NCBI GenBank assembly: GCA_965203615.1
Contig: OZ241900.1
Span: 1,860,001-1,924,000 of the forward strand
Direction of reading: 5' to 3'
Source: VXNE01 sp965203615
Lineage (GTDB): Bacteria > Pseudomonadota > Gammaproteobacteria > Pseudomonadales > Azotimanducaceae
Length of the DNA: 64,000 bases
A program made the translations under genes and the position numbers. The notes under the pieces are model-generated. The model had not been told where the DNA came from, ran no database searches, and was given only the letters and a program-made list of their open reading frames with translations. Of the stretch, positions 1 to 8,731 are shown in pieces; within the stretch, counting starts at the first letter, position 1, and every line of letters begins with the position of its first letter.

Positions 1-500
1 AGATGATGGGACGAGGCTATCCGGGCGGGCCCGTGATCGCCGCGCTGGCTGACGGCGGGCGCCCTGGCCGATTCCGTTTCCCCAGGCCGATGACCGACCG
101 TCCCGGACTCGATTTCAGCTTCAGCGGCCTGAAGACATTCACCGCCAACACGGTTCGCGAGCTGGAACCGTTGACTGAGCAGGATGCAGCCGATGTCGCG
201 CTGGCGTTTCAGGATGCGGTGGTCGACACGCTCGTCATCAAGTGCCGGCGGGCCCTCAAGGCTACCGGGATCGATGCCCTGGTCGTGGCAGGCGGCGTTG
301 CGGCCAACACTTCGCTGCGCGAGAGAATGGCGGAGTCCGTTCCGGCCGTGTACTACGCGCCGCCCGAACTCTGTACCGACAATGGCGCGATGATCGCCTT
401 TGCAGGTCACGAGAGGCTCGCCGCCGGTTCCACCGAACCCCTGGCGATCGCCCCCCGCCCGCGTTGGCCGATCCACGAACTCGAGCCCGCTGGGTCCTGA
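1..500 (+). CDS. tsaD: tRNA N6-adenosine threonylcarbamoyltransferase TsaD, C-terminal part
   Basis: This is the C-terminal half, about 165 residues, of the TsaD/Kae1/Gcp family. The family transfers the threonylcarbamoyl group to A37 of ANN-decoding tRNAs together with TsaB and TsaE in the cytoplasm. The reading frame is open at the left edge, so the gene begins outside the window and the first ATG codons seen are internal. Visible family signatures are GRGYPGGP near the start, the FSFSGLKT motif, the GGVAANTSLR motif and the late CTDNGAMIA motif of the ATPase-fold active site. The stop is 7 bases before the folB start, so the two are probably co-transcribed. Confidence 0.95.
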   Translation, partial: MMGRGYPGGPVIAALADGGRPGRFRFPRPMTDRPGLDFSFSGLKTFTANTVRELEPLTEQDAADVALAFQDAVVDTLVIKCRRALKATGIDALVVAGGVAANTSLRERMAESVPAVYYAPPELCTDNGAMIAFAGHERLAAGSTEPLAIAPRPRWPIHELEPAGS

Positions 501-507
501 TCCCAGC

Positions 508-846
508 GTGAAGATCACGATCCGGCAACTCGAAGCGCCCGCCATCATCGGCGTTCACGAACGCGAACGGCGCATTCCGCAAACGCTGCTCGTGGATGTC
601 GATTTCGCGGTCGATCCACCCTCCGCCGATGAGATCGATGCCGTCGTCAACTACTCGGCGGTGGTGCAGCTCGTGCAGCAACACCTGCGGGAAGGACGTT
701 TCCAGTTGATCGAGACGGCGGCAATGACGACGGCACAACGAATAGCGGACGCGTTTTCGCTCGCGCGCGTCCGTGTTCGGGTCACAAAACCTGCCGCTTC
801 CAGCGACGCCCGCTCGATCTCTGCGGATTACCGGCTGTCGGAGTAG
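508..846 (+). CDS. folB: dihydroneopterin aldolase FolB
   Basis: The product is 112 residues, close to the usual FolB length of about 118. FolB converts 7,8-dihydroneopterin to 6-hydroxymethyl-dihydropterin and glycolaldehyde in folate synthesis. Typical features are the start MKITIRQLEAPAIIGVHERE, the NYSAVVQLVQQHL segment and a FQLIETAA stretch carrying the active-site region. The start is a GTG chosen because the family begins at this point; a longer frame upstream overlaps tsaD and is not supported by homology. It follows tsaD by 7 bases, an arrangement also seen in other gammaproteobacteria. It converges with apaH, whose stop lies 11 bases downstream. Confidence 0.93.
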   Translation: MKITIRQLEAPAIIGVHERERRIPQTLLVDVDFAVDPPSADEIDAVVNYSAVVQLVQQHLREGRFQLIETAAMTTAQRIADAFSLARVRVRVTKPAASSDARSISADYRLSE

Positions 847-857
847 GCTGCTGCGGG

Positions 858-1670
858 CTACGCGGCCAATTCGGTGCATCCCACCTGGGTGATGCTGCCG
901 TCATCCAGGCAATAGGCCGTCAGGTGGCGACCCCAGACGCAACCGGTATCCAGGCCGATCATGTCCCCGTTTCCCGTCGCCCCGTCCAGCGCCGCCCAGT
1001 GCCCGAACAGGATCGGCTCGCGAATCCGGGAGGGGAACTCGAACCAGGGGCGGAAACCCGAGGGCGCCCCCTCCAAACCGCCCTTGTGCGAGAAGTCCAT
1101 CTCGCCCGCGCCGCTCACGAGGCGCATTCGGGTGAAGTAATTGGTAATGATCCGGTGACGGTCCATCCCCTCCAACCCATCGGACCACACGCTCGGGGTA
1201 TTGCCGTACATCTGCCGGAAGAAGCTCTCGTAGGCATCGTCGTCGCGCATGACCGACTCCACCTCCCGCGCATGGGTCTCCGCCTGGCCGAGCGTCCATA
1301 TGTGGGGCAGGCCCGCGTGGACCATGACGAATCCGTGCTCGCGGTGCATGAGCGGGAGACCGCGCAGCCAATGCGCGATGTCGAGGCAGTCCGGCGCGTC
1401 CATCAGGTCGGAGAAGGTGTCCGAGGCCATGGGGCGATGGCCGCCGAAAACGATGGCAAGAAAGTGCAGGTCGTGATTGCCGAGAACCGTCACGGCGGAA
1501 GAACCCAGGGACTTGACGAAACGGGCTGTCTCCAACGACTCGGGGCCGCGGTTGATCAGATCGCCGGCGAACCAGAGCCGATCCACCGTCCGGCCGTATC
1601 CCACTTTGGCCAGCAGTGCCTCGAGCTGGGCGAAACAACCCTGCAAATCACCGATGACATAGGTCGACAC
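858..1670 (-). CDS. apaH: symmetrical bis(5'-nucleosyl)-tetraphosphatase ApaH
   Basis: ApaH hydrolyses Ap4A to two ADP and can also decap Np4-capped RNA. The product is 270 residues, the normal family length, with the metallophosphatase motifs GDLQG near residue 8, GDLINRGPES near 37 and GNHDLH near 65, and a later VHAGL motif. The start is a GTG at 1670, with GAGG about 9 bases upstream. It gives MSTYVIGDLQG, which matches the family start better than the TTG 15 bases earlier. It lies directly downstream of apaG (11-base gap), and the rsmA-apaG-apaH order is the usual one. Confidence 0.94.
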   Translation of the reverse strand: MSTYVIGDLQGCFAQLEALLAKVGYGRTVDRLWFAGDLINRGPESLETARFVKSLGSSAVTVLGNHDLHFLAIVFGGHRPMASDTFSDLMDAPDCLDIAHWLRGLPLMHREHGFVMVHAGLPHIWTLGQAETHAREVESVMRDDDAYESFFRQMYGNTPSVWSDGLEGMDRHRIITNYFTRMRLVSGAGEMDFSHKGGLEGAPSGFRPWFEFPSRIREPILFGHWAALDGATGNGDMIGLDTGCVWGRHLTAYCLDDGSITQVGCTELAA

Positions 1671-1681
1671 GATGGCTTTCC

Positions 1682-2056
1682 TCAATGCACCACGTTGGGC
1701 ACCGCCAACGAGAACACGGGGATGGGAACGCGGAACTCGACGCCATCGTCGGCACGAAATTCGTAGTGACCCTGCATGGCACCCACGGCGGTCTCGAGTA
1801 TTGCGGCGCTGGTGTAACGAAAGCTCTCGCCGGGAACCAGGCGCGGCTGCCTGCCCACGACTCCCGGTCCGTGGACCTCCTGCTTCTCTCCGTCTCCGTT
1901 CGTGATGAGCCAGTGGCGGCGCATCAGTCGCGCCGGCCGCCCACCGATATTCTCGATCATGATCGTGTAGGCGAAGACATAGCGATTCGTGTCGGGATCC
2001 GACTCCGACGGGACGTAGGCTGGCTTGACGGTGACCTTGAAACCGTGGTCGTTCAT
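1682..2056 (-). CDS. apaG: Co2+/Mg2+ efflux-associated protein ApaG
   Basis: This is a 124-residue protein of the ApaG family, a single fibronectin-like beta-sandwich domain of unclear biochemical role. It is encoded next to apaH in most gammaproteobacteria. The family pattern is visible in RYVFAYTIMIENIG and in the conserved core with HWLITNGDG, VHGPGVVG and the late GHYEF segment. The start ATG at 2056 was chosen from the family length; a frame open for 25 more codons upstream has no homology and would approach the rsmA stop at 2147. No strong ribosome binding site is seen. Confidence 0.93.
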   Translation of the reverse strand: MNDHGFKVTVKPAYVPSESDPDTNRYVFAYTIMIENIGGRPARLMRRHWLITNGDGEKQEVHGPGVVGRQPRLVPGESFRYTSAAILETAVGAMQGHYEFRADDGVEFRVPIPVFSLAVPNVVH

Positions 2057-2146
2057 GGCCCGGTTCGGCGATGCTCGCTGGACCCGGATGACGAATGCCG
2101 GCACGCCATCGGCGTCATGGACGCGCGGCAAGGACGACCCGGTCGG

Positions 2147-2950
2147 TCACCCGCCTCGCCCGTGAAGCTGATTCGACATCGCAACGAAACCGGATACTCC
2201 TATCTCTTCCGCCCTCGAACCCGGGTCTATACCCAAGGCCGGCAGGTCCAGATCAAGCGATTGTAAGGCATTGCCCAGCCGTTTGCGGCGCTGCCCGAAG
2301 GCGGTCCGCACCACCGTCTGCAGCGCTTCGAGGTCCCTGGCGACCAGGTCCGGCGTGCGCGGCGTCAGACGAACGAACGTCGACGCGACTTTCGGCGGCG
2401 GCGAAAAGGCGGCGCCGTCGACATCAAGCAGGGTCGCGATCTCGCTGTGGTACTGCGCCATGACCGACAGGCGTCCCCGGGCACGGGTACCGGGGCGTGC
2501 CGCGAGGCGGTTCGCCATCTCGGCCTGCAGCATGAAGTGGGCGTCCCGCAAGGCCAATCCGCTCGAACAGCCGTCGAACAGGCGCATCATGATCGGGGCG
2601 GCGATGTTGTAGGGCAGATTGCCCACGACCCGCACGGGACCATCCGCGATGCGGGCGAGATCGGTCTGCAGCACGTCTGCTTCGATCACCTCGACCCCGG
2701 GGAAGCGACGCCGCAACATCCTTGCCAGGTCGCGGTCCACCTCGACGACCGCCAGGTTGTCGCAGACGCCCGCGAGCGGCGCCGTCAGAGCGCCTCGTCC
2801 AGGGCCAATCTCGATCAGGCGGTCACGCGGGTCGAGGGCCAGGATCGAGACAATGGCATCCACCACGGACGCGTCGGTCAGGAAATGCTGACCGAACCGC
2901 TTTCGCGCACGCCTTGAGCCCGCCCGCCGCATCGCCCGCGACGTCATCAT
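2147..2950 (-). CDS. rsmA: 16S rRNA (adenine(1518)-N(6)/adenine(1519)-N(6))-dimethyltransferase RsmA (KsgA)
   Basis: RsmA dimethylates the two adjacent adenines in the 3' terminal helix of 16S rRNA late in 30S assembly. The 267-residue product (family about 270) shows the N-terminal RFGQHFL motif, the SAM-binding EIGPGRGALT motif I, EVDRD, and the catalytic NLPYNIAAP motif. Two adjacent ATG codons (2950 and 2947) are possible starts and neither has a clear Shine-Dalgarno sequence. The gene starts 19 bases after the surA stop. In many relatives pdxA sits between surA and rsmA; here it is absent. Confidence 0.94.
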   Translation of the reverse strand: MMTSRAMRRAGSRRARKRFGQHFLTDASVVDAIVSILALDPRDRLIEIGPGRGALTAPLAGVCDNLAVVEVDRDLARMLRRRFPGVEVIEADVLQTDLARIADGPVRVVGNLPYNIAAPIMMRLFDGCSSGLALRDAHFMLQAEMANRLAARPGTRARGRLSVMAQYHSEIATLLDVDGAAFSPPPKVASTFVRLTPRTPDLVARDLEALQTVVRTAFGQRRKRLGNALQSLDLDLPALGIDPGSRAEEIGVSGFVAMSNQLHGRGG

Positions 2951-2969
2951 CGACTGGCCGGTAATGCGT

Positions 2970-4262
2970 TCACCCGCCGGTGCGCAACTCCACGAAGGCT
3001 TCGTCGCGTATCTCCTGCAGCCATTCCTGCAGTTCTTCGCCGAAGCGGCGCTCGTACAGGACTTGCACCGCCAGGTTGCGGCGCGTGTCGTCCGAGACAT
3101 CCTGGTCGCGGCGATCCACCACCTGGGCAATGTGCCAGCCGAACTCGCTCTGGAACGGCTTGCTCAGTTCGCCGACATCCAGGTTGGCGATAGCCGCCCG
3201 AAACTCGGGCACGTATTCGGATCCGTCGCTCCAACCGAGTTCTCCCCCGGCCATCGCGCTTCCCGCGTCTTCGGAATATTCCCTCGCGACTTCGCCGAAA
3301 TCCTCGCCCGCGACGATGCGGTTGAGCAGCGAATGGGCGAGGTCCCGCGTCTGTTCAGGGGTCTGGATGGCCGAGGATTTGACCAGTATGTGGCGCACCA
3401 GCGACTGCACCTGTCGTTCCTGGCTCACGCCACGCTTCTCCAGGAGCTGGATGATATGAAAACCCAGGCTGTTGCGAATCGGGTCCGCGGTCTCTCCGGG
3501 CACCAACCCGAGGACCGCCTCACCGAACAGGCTCGGCAGTTCAGCCGCCCGTCGCCAACCCAGGTCGCCTCCCTCCAGCGCGGTAGACGCCGCCGAGTGC
3601 TCGACCGCCATCTGGGCGAAATCCGCGCCGCTCCTGAGCCGCGCGATGATGTCGTCCGCCGCCGCCGCCGCGCGGTCAACAGTCGCTTCGGAAGCGCCGC
3701 TCTCGACTGCCAGGAGGATGTGCCCGACGCGGTATTCGTCCGAGGTCAGTTCGCGAAAGGCCGGCGAATCGATCAGGTCGTCCACGTCCTGATCGGAGAT
3801 CGAGACGCGGCGGCGGATCATGGACTGCTGCAACCGCTGCAACTGCAAATCGCGCCGTATGTCTTCCCGGAACCTGCGGTAGCTCATCCCCTCCTGTTCC
3901 AGAGCTTCCCTGAACTGATCCAACGTCATCCCATTCTCGGCGGCGAAGGCGTTCACGCGTTGCGTCAACGTCTCGTCGTCGATGTCGATGCCGCGCTGAG
4001 TCGCCAACTGCAATTGAATGCGCTCTATGATCAGGCGCTCCATGAGTTGACTCATGATTGCGTCCGGCGACGGCTTCGCCGCCGCATCGCTCTCCATGAT
4101 TCGCTGGTAGACGACGTTGTAGCGTTCGGCAAGTTCGGATGCCAGCACGACATCGTCATCGACGATCGCCACAATTCCCTCGAGTTTCTCTATGTCCGCG
4201 CAGACGGAGGCCATCGCGACCACCAGCGCCGCGGCCAAGAGTCTTTCAACGTTCATCCTCAT
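2970..4262 (-). CDS. surA: periplasmic chaperone and peptidyl-prolyl isomerase SurA
   Basis: SurA escorts unfolded outer-membrane proteins, including LptD, across the periplasm to the BAM complex. The product is 430 residues, the normal length. It has a signal peptide of about 22 residues ending near VCA, an N-terminal chaperone domain beginning LEGIVAIVDDDVVLASEL, then two parvulin domains. The first starts at RVGHILLA and the second at LVRHILVK; each ends in the GFHIIQ or GWHIAQ pattern. The ATG at 4262 has AAGGA just upstream, and a second ATG two codons later is also possible. It lies downstream of lptD with a 215-base gap holding no gene, so it may have its own promoter. Confidence 0.95.
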   Translation of the reverse strand: MRMNVERLLAAALVVAMASVCADIEKLEGIVAIVDDDVVLASELAERYNVVYQRIMESDAAAKPSPDAIMSQLMERLIIERIQLQLATQRGIDIDDETLTQRVNAFAAENGMTLDQFREALEQEGMSYRRFREDIRRDLQLQRLQQSMIRRRVSISDQDVDDLIDSPAFRELTSDEYRVGHILLAVESGASEATVDRAAAAADDIIARLRSGADFAQMAVEHSAASTALEGGDLGWRRAAELPSLFGEAVLGLVPGETADPIRNSLGFHIIQLLEKRGVSQERQVQSLVRHILVKSSAIQTPEQTRDLAHSLLNRIVAGEDFGEVAREYSEDAGSAMAGGELGWSDGSEYVPEFRAAIANLDVGELSKPFQSEFGWHIAQVVDRRDQDVSDDTRRNLAVQVLYERRFGEELQEWLQEIRDEAFVELRTGG

Positions 4263-4477
4263 CCTGTCCTTCAACAGCAGCCCGTCCGAATATGCGGGCT
4301 GGTCATTCCCAAAAGCAACATCTCCCTCGCGCGGACACGACCCTAGGCCATGAAATCCGTCGGCCCTTCGGGCGCGCCGTGTTTCACCCCCGCCCAAGCC
4401 CTCTGTTTCGCCCATCCCACCCATCCCGGATTGTGCCCCTTGCTCGGCACTTGCGTGCCGTTCTACGGCGCACACTC

Positions 4478-6796
4478 CTAGCGCAGTGCCGGAACCGTCC
4501 CCGAGTGGCGTTCCTCGCGGTATCCCGGTATCCCGCGGGAGAGTAACGTCTCCACGCGCCCGCCGACGCCGGCCAGACCCCTGAACACGAACTGCACCAG
4601 CACGCCCTCGTCGGTTTCGACCTCCGCCAGCGCGCCGACCGGCGCCGGCTCGATGAGGCGACGATACAACAACCGCGCCTGCCAGCAACAACTGGCGTAT
4701 CCGAACCCGGCGATGACCTCGTTGCTGCGCGCATTCTCCACGTCGTAATTCCATTTGCCGATTGTGCTCCACCGGTCGCCCAGGGGCCATATCGCGGAGA
4801 CCTCGCCCTGATCGACATCGGCGTCCCGGCGCAGGCGGCGCGCGAGATTGAATATCCGGTTGTTGCTGCTCCGATACCGCACCGAGACACCGAACTCAAG
4901 CGCGTCGGAACGTTCCGGGTCCCAGACGGCGCCGCCCCTCACGGTGAACGCGCCCATGCGCGCCGCGAGTTCGCCCGCGAACGCAGAAGCGGAACGCGAA
5001 GCGGCGCTGCCCGACGGTCCGCGCAGCGTGACGCGCTGGTCTTCGAAGAACCGGATCCTGCCAATGCTCGCCCGGATCCTTTCCCTGCCGTTTCCGCGGT
5101 CCAACAGGCGGCTCGTCACACCGACGGACAACTGGTTCGCATCGCCGATTCGGTCGAGGCCCGAGAAACGGTCGCGCCGAAACAGCCGCGGATAGGAGAA
5201 AGTCGTGAGGGACGTGTCGAACAACGGCAGCGCCTCCTGCGCCTCGTAGCCCTGGTACAGGTAGTAGGCGCGTGGCTCAAGGGTCCAGACGGTGCTCTCG
5301 CCGAGGTCGCGGTCAAAGAACAGGCTGCCGTCCGCATCCGCGAAAGCCACGGCCCGTTCCGGCGTCGCGTCGGCCGTGTACGAGGCGCTTTCGAGTTCAT
5401 AGCTGGTATAGCGGTAGCCGGCACCGAGCTTGAGAAAACCCCAGGAGCGGAGAAAGGGAAGTTGCACGCGCGACTCGACGTGGGCGCGCTCACCCGATAT
5501 GGACTGCGCCCGGTTCCCGGCTGACCCCCCAGATGGATCGAAGGCCGTCCAGGAGGCCCCCACGGTCCATCCCAACGCACCCATGAGCCGGCCGCCATAG
5601 GTGAGATCCAGGGTGGGCACCCGTCGATGCGGTTCGGGACGCGGTTCGAGCATCTGGAACGCCTGTGCCGAAAGACCCGCAGACAGGCCGCCGTTCGCGT
5701 AGCGGATTTCGGCAAATCGGCGCAGATGGCCCTGGCCAACCAAATCCTGGTCTATGCCCAGGTCCCGGAAATAGTCCGAATCGCTCACCGCGGTGTAGTC
5801 GACAAGAGTGGTGAAGTCTCCGAAGCGGCCACGATGGCGCATGCGGGAGAGCCAGCGATCCGACGCGACATCGAGATCGGTCTCTTCGGCGTACCTGCGA
5901 TCATCCGGCAGGATGGCGCCGACCACTTCCGTTTCGGCGAAGCCGTTCAAGTGACGCAGTTCGGTGGTCAGGCCGGTGCCCCGCTCGGCTACATGACGCG
6001 GGGTCAGCGTCGCATCGTAGTTGGGGGCGAGGTTCAGATAGAAGGGCGCTGCGAGATCGACCGGGGAAAGGCTCGCGTCGGGGAACAGAAAACCCGTCTG
6101 GCGATCGGCGGAAACCGGAACGCGCAGCCGCGGCGAATAGAAGACCGGCACCCCCTTGAGTCTCACCACCACGTTGCGGGCCCGCGCGAACGCGTCGCCC
6201 TTCGCGATGTCAATGCGTCCCGCTTCGATTCGCCAGGTCTCTATCCCGGGCGCACATCGGGTCAGCCGTGTCGACTCGACGGTAAGGACATCGTTGCGCC
6301 GCTCCACCAGGGTGGCCGCACCGCGGAACTCCGGTGCGAACAGCACGAAATCGACGTCCTCCACGCGCCCCCGCTCCCCCGCCATCTCGAACAACGCCGA
6401 GGTGCCCGTCAGGGCCAGGCCCGGCTCGGTGAAAAGCAGACCATCAGGAAACGAGACTTCGCGCGTTCCACCGACCTCGCGAACCACGGCGCGCTCGCCC
6501 GCGAGCCTGCGATTGCCCTGTTCGAAGGTAACGCGGCCAACGATCTCCCCGCTCCCATCGTTCGTGTATTCCACCCGGTCGCCGCGCAACCGCGCCGGGA
6601 ACGAACCGGACGGAACACCGAGCGGTTCGGGGAATTCCCGCTCCACGTACATGCCGCGGCAGTACAACGGCAATGCGGCCCTGTCGCTGGAGTCCAGTTC
6701 GGCACGGGGCACCCAATGCCTCTCGACGGCGGACACGGCGCCCGCGCACGGCGACGCGAACGCGGCGAGAAGAACCAGAGCAATGAACCACTTCAC
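4478..6796 (-). CDS. lptD: LPS-assembly protein LptD
   Basis: LptD is the outer-membrane beta-barrel that, with the LptE lipoprotein, inserts lipopolysaccharide into the outer leaflet. The product is 772 residues with a signal peptide (MKWFIALVLLAAFASPCAGA), an N-terminal OstA beta-jellyroll region up to about residue 200 (VFYSPRLRVPV marks its end) and a long barrel region rich in alternating aromatic segments. The gene starts the lptD-surA-rsmA-apaG-apaH series. The usual divergent neighbour amgK lies 970 bases upstream because two unknown genes are inserted between them. Confidence 0.95.
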   Translation of the reverse strand: MKWFIALVLLAAFASPCAGAVSAVERHWVPRAELDSSDRAALPLYCRGMYVEREFPEPLGVPSGSFPARLRGDRVEYTNDGSGEIVGRVTFEQGNRRLAGERAVVREVGGTREVSFPDGLLFTEPGLALTGTSALFEMAGERGRVEDVDFVLFAPEFRGAATLVERRNDVLTVESTRLTRCAPGIETWRIEAGRIDIAKGDAFARARNVVVRLKGVPVFYSPRLRVPVSADRQTGFLFPDASLSPVDLAAPFYLNLAPNYDATLTPRHVAERGTGLTTELRHLNGFAETEVVGAILPDDRRYAEETDLDVASDRWLSRMRHRGRFGDFTTLVDYTAVSDSDYFRDLGIDQDLVGQGHLRRFAEIRYANGGLSAGLSAQAFQMLEPRPEPHRRVPTLDLTYGGRLMGALGWTVGASWTAFDPSGGSAGNRAQSISGERAHVESRVQLPFLRSWGFLKLGAGYRYTSYELESASYTADATPERAVAFADADGSLFFDRDLGESTVWTLEPRAYYLYQGYEAQEALPLFDTSLTTFSYPRLFRRDRFSGLDRIGDANQLSVGVTSRLLDRGNGRERIRASIGRIRFFEDQRVTLRGPSGSAASRSASAFAGELAARMGAFTVRGGAVWDPERSDALEFGVSVRYRSSNNRIFNLARRLRRDADVDQGEVSAIWPLGDRWSTIGKWNYDVENARSNEVIAGFGYASCCWQARLLYRRLIEPAPVGALAEVETDEGVLVQFVFRGLAGVGGRVETLLSRGIPGYREERHSGTVPALR

Positions 6797-6836
6797 CCGA
6801 CAGCCCGCGACGTTCGAAGTGCCAGGCTATATCCGC

Positions 6837-7280
6837 CTAACGATTGGTCAAGGCCTTTACCGCCCTTGTTAGGGTTGAGATCACACCCCAACCGGCAAGC
6901 CCAATCAACAAAGGGCTTGCGACCTGCGCTACGGCTGCACGATGAACCTCGTTTCCGAAGACAAACAGGCTAAGAAGAGACGCGACGGCAAGGCTCACAA
7001 GCCCCACCAAAATCCAAACTAACGTCCGCAGGAACTTCAAGCGTTCCTGTTCGAGTTCCAGTTGATCGTCACGCGTTTTGGACGCAAATTCGAATTGTCG
7101 TTGATCTTGAGCATCAGCGAGTTCGAGCGATTTCTCCAAAAAGCCCGTTCGACGGTTGTCTCGGTCAATGCGTAGCTTCTCGACGTCAAGCACATCCTGG
7201 ATGGTTGACTTATCGAGAGCAGCAATTGATGCGGTGCCCGGCTCGACTACGCTTGTCTTGTCCGCATCCCCTCCAGGCAT
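6837..7280 (-). CDS. unknown small membrane protein with a coiled-coil segment
   Basis: I do not recognise this 147-residue protein. The N-terminal half is charged and predicted helical, rich in Glu, Arg and Gln in a coiled-coil-like pattern around residues 30-85. Two hydrophobic segments follow (LVWILVGLVSLAVASLLSLFVF and a second around VASPLLIGLAGWGVIS). This suggests a cytoplasmic coiled coil anchored in the inner membrane. The ATG at 7280 overlaps the TGA of the upstream gene in a TGATG arrangement, so the two are translationally coupled; a GTG one codon earlier is an alternative. Base composition by eye is less GC-rich than the flanking genes. Together with its partner it interrupts the usual lptD/amgK junction. 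Confidence 0.6.
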   Translation of the reverse strand: MPGGDADKTSVVEPGTASIAALDKSTIQDVLDVEKLRIDRDNRRTGFLEKSLELADAQDQRQFEFASKTRDDQLELEQERLKFLRTLVWILVGLVSLAVASLLSLFVFGNEVHRAAVAQVASPLLIGLAGWGVISTLTRAVKALTNR

Positions 7281-7540
7281 CACAAATCCTGGTAGCTGGG
7301 CCTGTTGCTAGCCAGTGATCGTTGCATGTCGGGATCTGCCAATATCTCGATCGGCAACGTGCGAACGACATAGCCACCGTACGGTGACTTTTCTACCCTC
7401 GAAAAGAGTCCCTTGTCTGCGTCCCTGGATCGACGGCGAATCGCCTCTTCTCGGGCTTCGAGATACGTGGCAAAGTTGGTTTGTGACGGAGACGTATCGT
7501 CTGTTTTTCCTCCAGAAGAGGGGGGCGTCATCTCTGCCAT
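7280..7540 (-). CDS. unknown 86-residue protein, partner of the coiled-coil membrane protein
   Basis: I do not recognise this protein. It is 86 residues, hydrophilic, with a Ser/Thr-rich N-terminus (MAEMTPPSSGGKTDDTSPSQ), a basic helix around EEAIRRRSRDADKG and a short C-terminal segment. The start is well supported: GGAGGT lies 7 bases before the ATG at 7540, one of the best ribosome binding sites in the window. Its stop overlaps the start of the downstream membrane protein gene. The small size and coupling would fit a two-component module such as a toxin-antitoxin or phage-type regulator, but nothing in the sequence proves that. Confidence 0.6.
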   Translation of the reverse strand: MAEMTPPSSGGKTDDTSPSQTNFATYLEAREEAIRRRSRDADKGLFSRVEKSPYGGYVVRTLPIEILADPDMQRSLASNRPSYQDL

Positions 7541-7765
7541 AACTGTTACCTCCGGTCGAGCACCCACGCCAAGTCGTCGCAACGCGCGCCTGAAGCGAAG
7601 CAGATTCGCAAATTACGTTGTTGCGTGATGGGTTTCAAGGCTGATTGGCTGAGTCGGTATGCAGTAGCCAGCTATGTTTCGTGTAGGCAATCTCCCAACC
7701 GATCCCCATATTCTCGCCGCGTTAGACTTCGACATCGCAAGTGAATGGGCGGGCGTCGTCGTCGC

Positions 7766-8731
7766 ATGAATGACCGTATTCGGCACCTCGAATCATGGTG
7801 CGTAGAAGAACTCGGACCGCTGGTTGCGTTTGAACCGCTCGCTCAGGAAGCGAGCACGCGCCAGTTCTATCGCGTGACAACCCCCGAGGGTTCCCGCATC
7901 GCCATGGATGCGCCCCCGGAGACCGAGAACAACGCCCAGTTCCGCGCTCTCTCGGCGCTATTTCGGTCACATCGCGTACCGGTACCCGAAGTGTTCGCTT
8001 ACGATCCCCGGGGCTTCATCCTCGTTTCCGACTTCGGCGATCGCCGGTTCGATCAGGCCTATGGCGAAGGCAGGGAAGAGGAGTGCCTGGATCTCGCGCT
8101 CGATGCTCTTGTGCGCATTCAGTCGATCAAGTCAGACACGGTTCCCCCCTACGAGGTCTCGCGTTTTCGCGACGAACTGGCCATCTTCACGGAGTGGCTG
8201 GTGGGTCGATTTCTGCGACTGGAGGCGCCCGGATTCATCGACCATACCTGGGAGACCCTGATCGAAGCGACGCAGGCGCAACCGATGGTCACGGTGCACC
8301 GCGACTATCACAGCCGGAACCTCCTGCTGCGCGATGACGGAGGTCTGGGCATCGTCGACTTCCAGGACGCGCTGGTGGGTCCGGTCACGTACGACCTCGT
8401 CTCCCTGCTGCGCGACTGCTACCACGAATTTCCCGAGGCGACGGTCAGCAAGCGGATGACACGTTACCAACGATGTTCGGATTGTGGTCTCTCGGCGCGG
8501 GACTTTCGCCGCGCCTTCGACCTCACCGGCGTCCAGCGCCACCTCAAGGCCGCCGGGATCTTCGCCAGGCTCAAGCTGCGGGATGGCCGGGACAGCCACC
8601 TGCCGGATATAGCTCCCACTCTCAAACGCGTCGCTGACGTGACAGGCAAGTACCAGGAACTCATGGAGCTTGGCCGCTGGATCGGAAACGTCGTCCTGCC
8701 CGCCACGATTCGTACAGTGGCGCAGCCGTGA
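7766..8731 (+). CDS. amgK: N-acetylmuramate/N-acetylglucosamine kinase AmgK
   Basis: AmgK phosphorylates the anomeric position of N-acetylmuramic acid and N-acetylglucosamine recovered from the cell wall. It feeds MurU in the recycling route that bypasses de novo UDP-MurNAc synthesis. The 321-residue protein has an aminoglycoside-phosphotransferase fold: the ASTRQFYRV glycine-loop region near residue 33, the Brenner-type motif VHRDYHSRNLLL and the metal-binding IVDFQDA. The ATG at 7766 matches the family start; an in-frame ATG 21 bases upstream is possible. Its stop overlaps the murU start (GTGA), and divergence from lptD is the common gammaproteobacterial order. Confidence 0.92.
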   Translation: MNDRIRHLESWCVEELGPLVAFEPLAQEASTRQFYRVTTPEGSRIAMDAPPETENNAQFRALSALFRSHRVPVPEVFAYDPRGFILVSDFGDRRFDQAYGEGREEECLDLALDALVRIQSIKSDTVPPYEVSRFRDELAIFTEWLVGRFLRLEAPGFIDHTWETLIEATQAQPMVTVHRDYHSRNLLLRDDGGLGIVDFQDALVGPVTYDLVSLLRDCYHEFPEATVSKRMTRYQRCSDCGLSARDFRRAFDLTGVQRHLKAAGIFARLKLRDGRDSHLPDIAPTLKRVADVTGKYQELMELGRWIGNVVLPATIRTVAQP

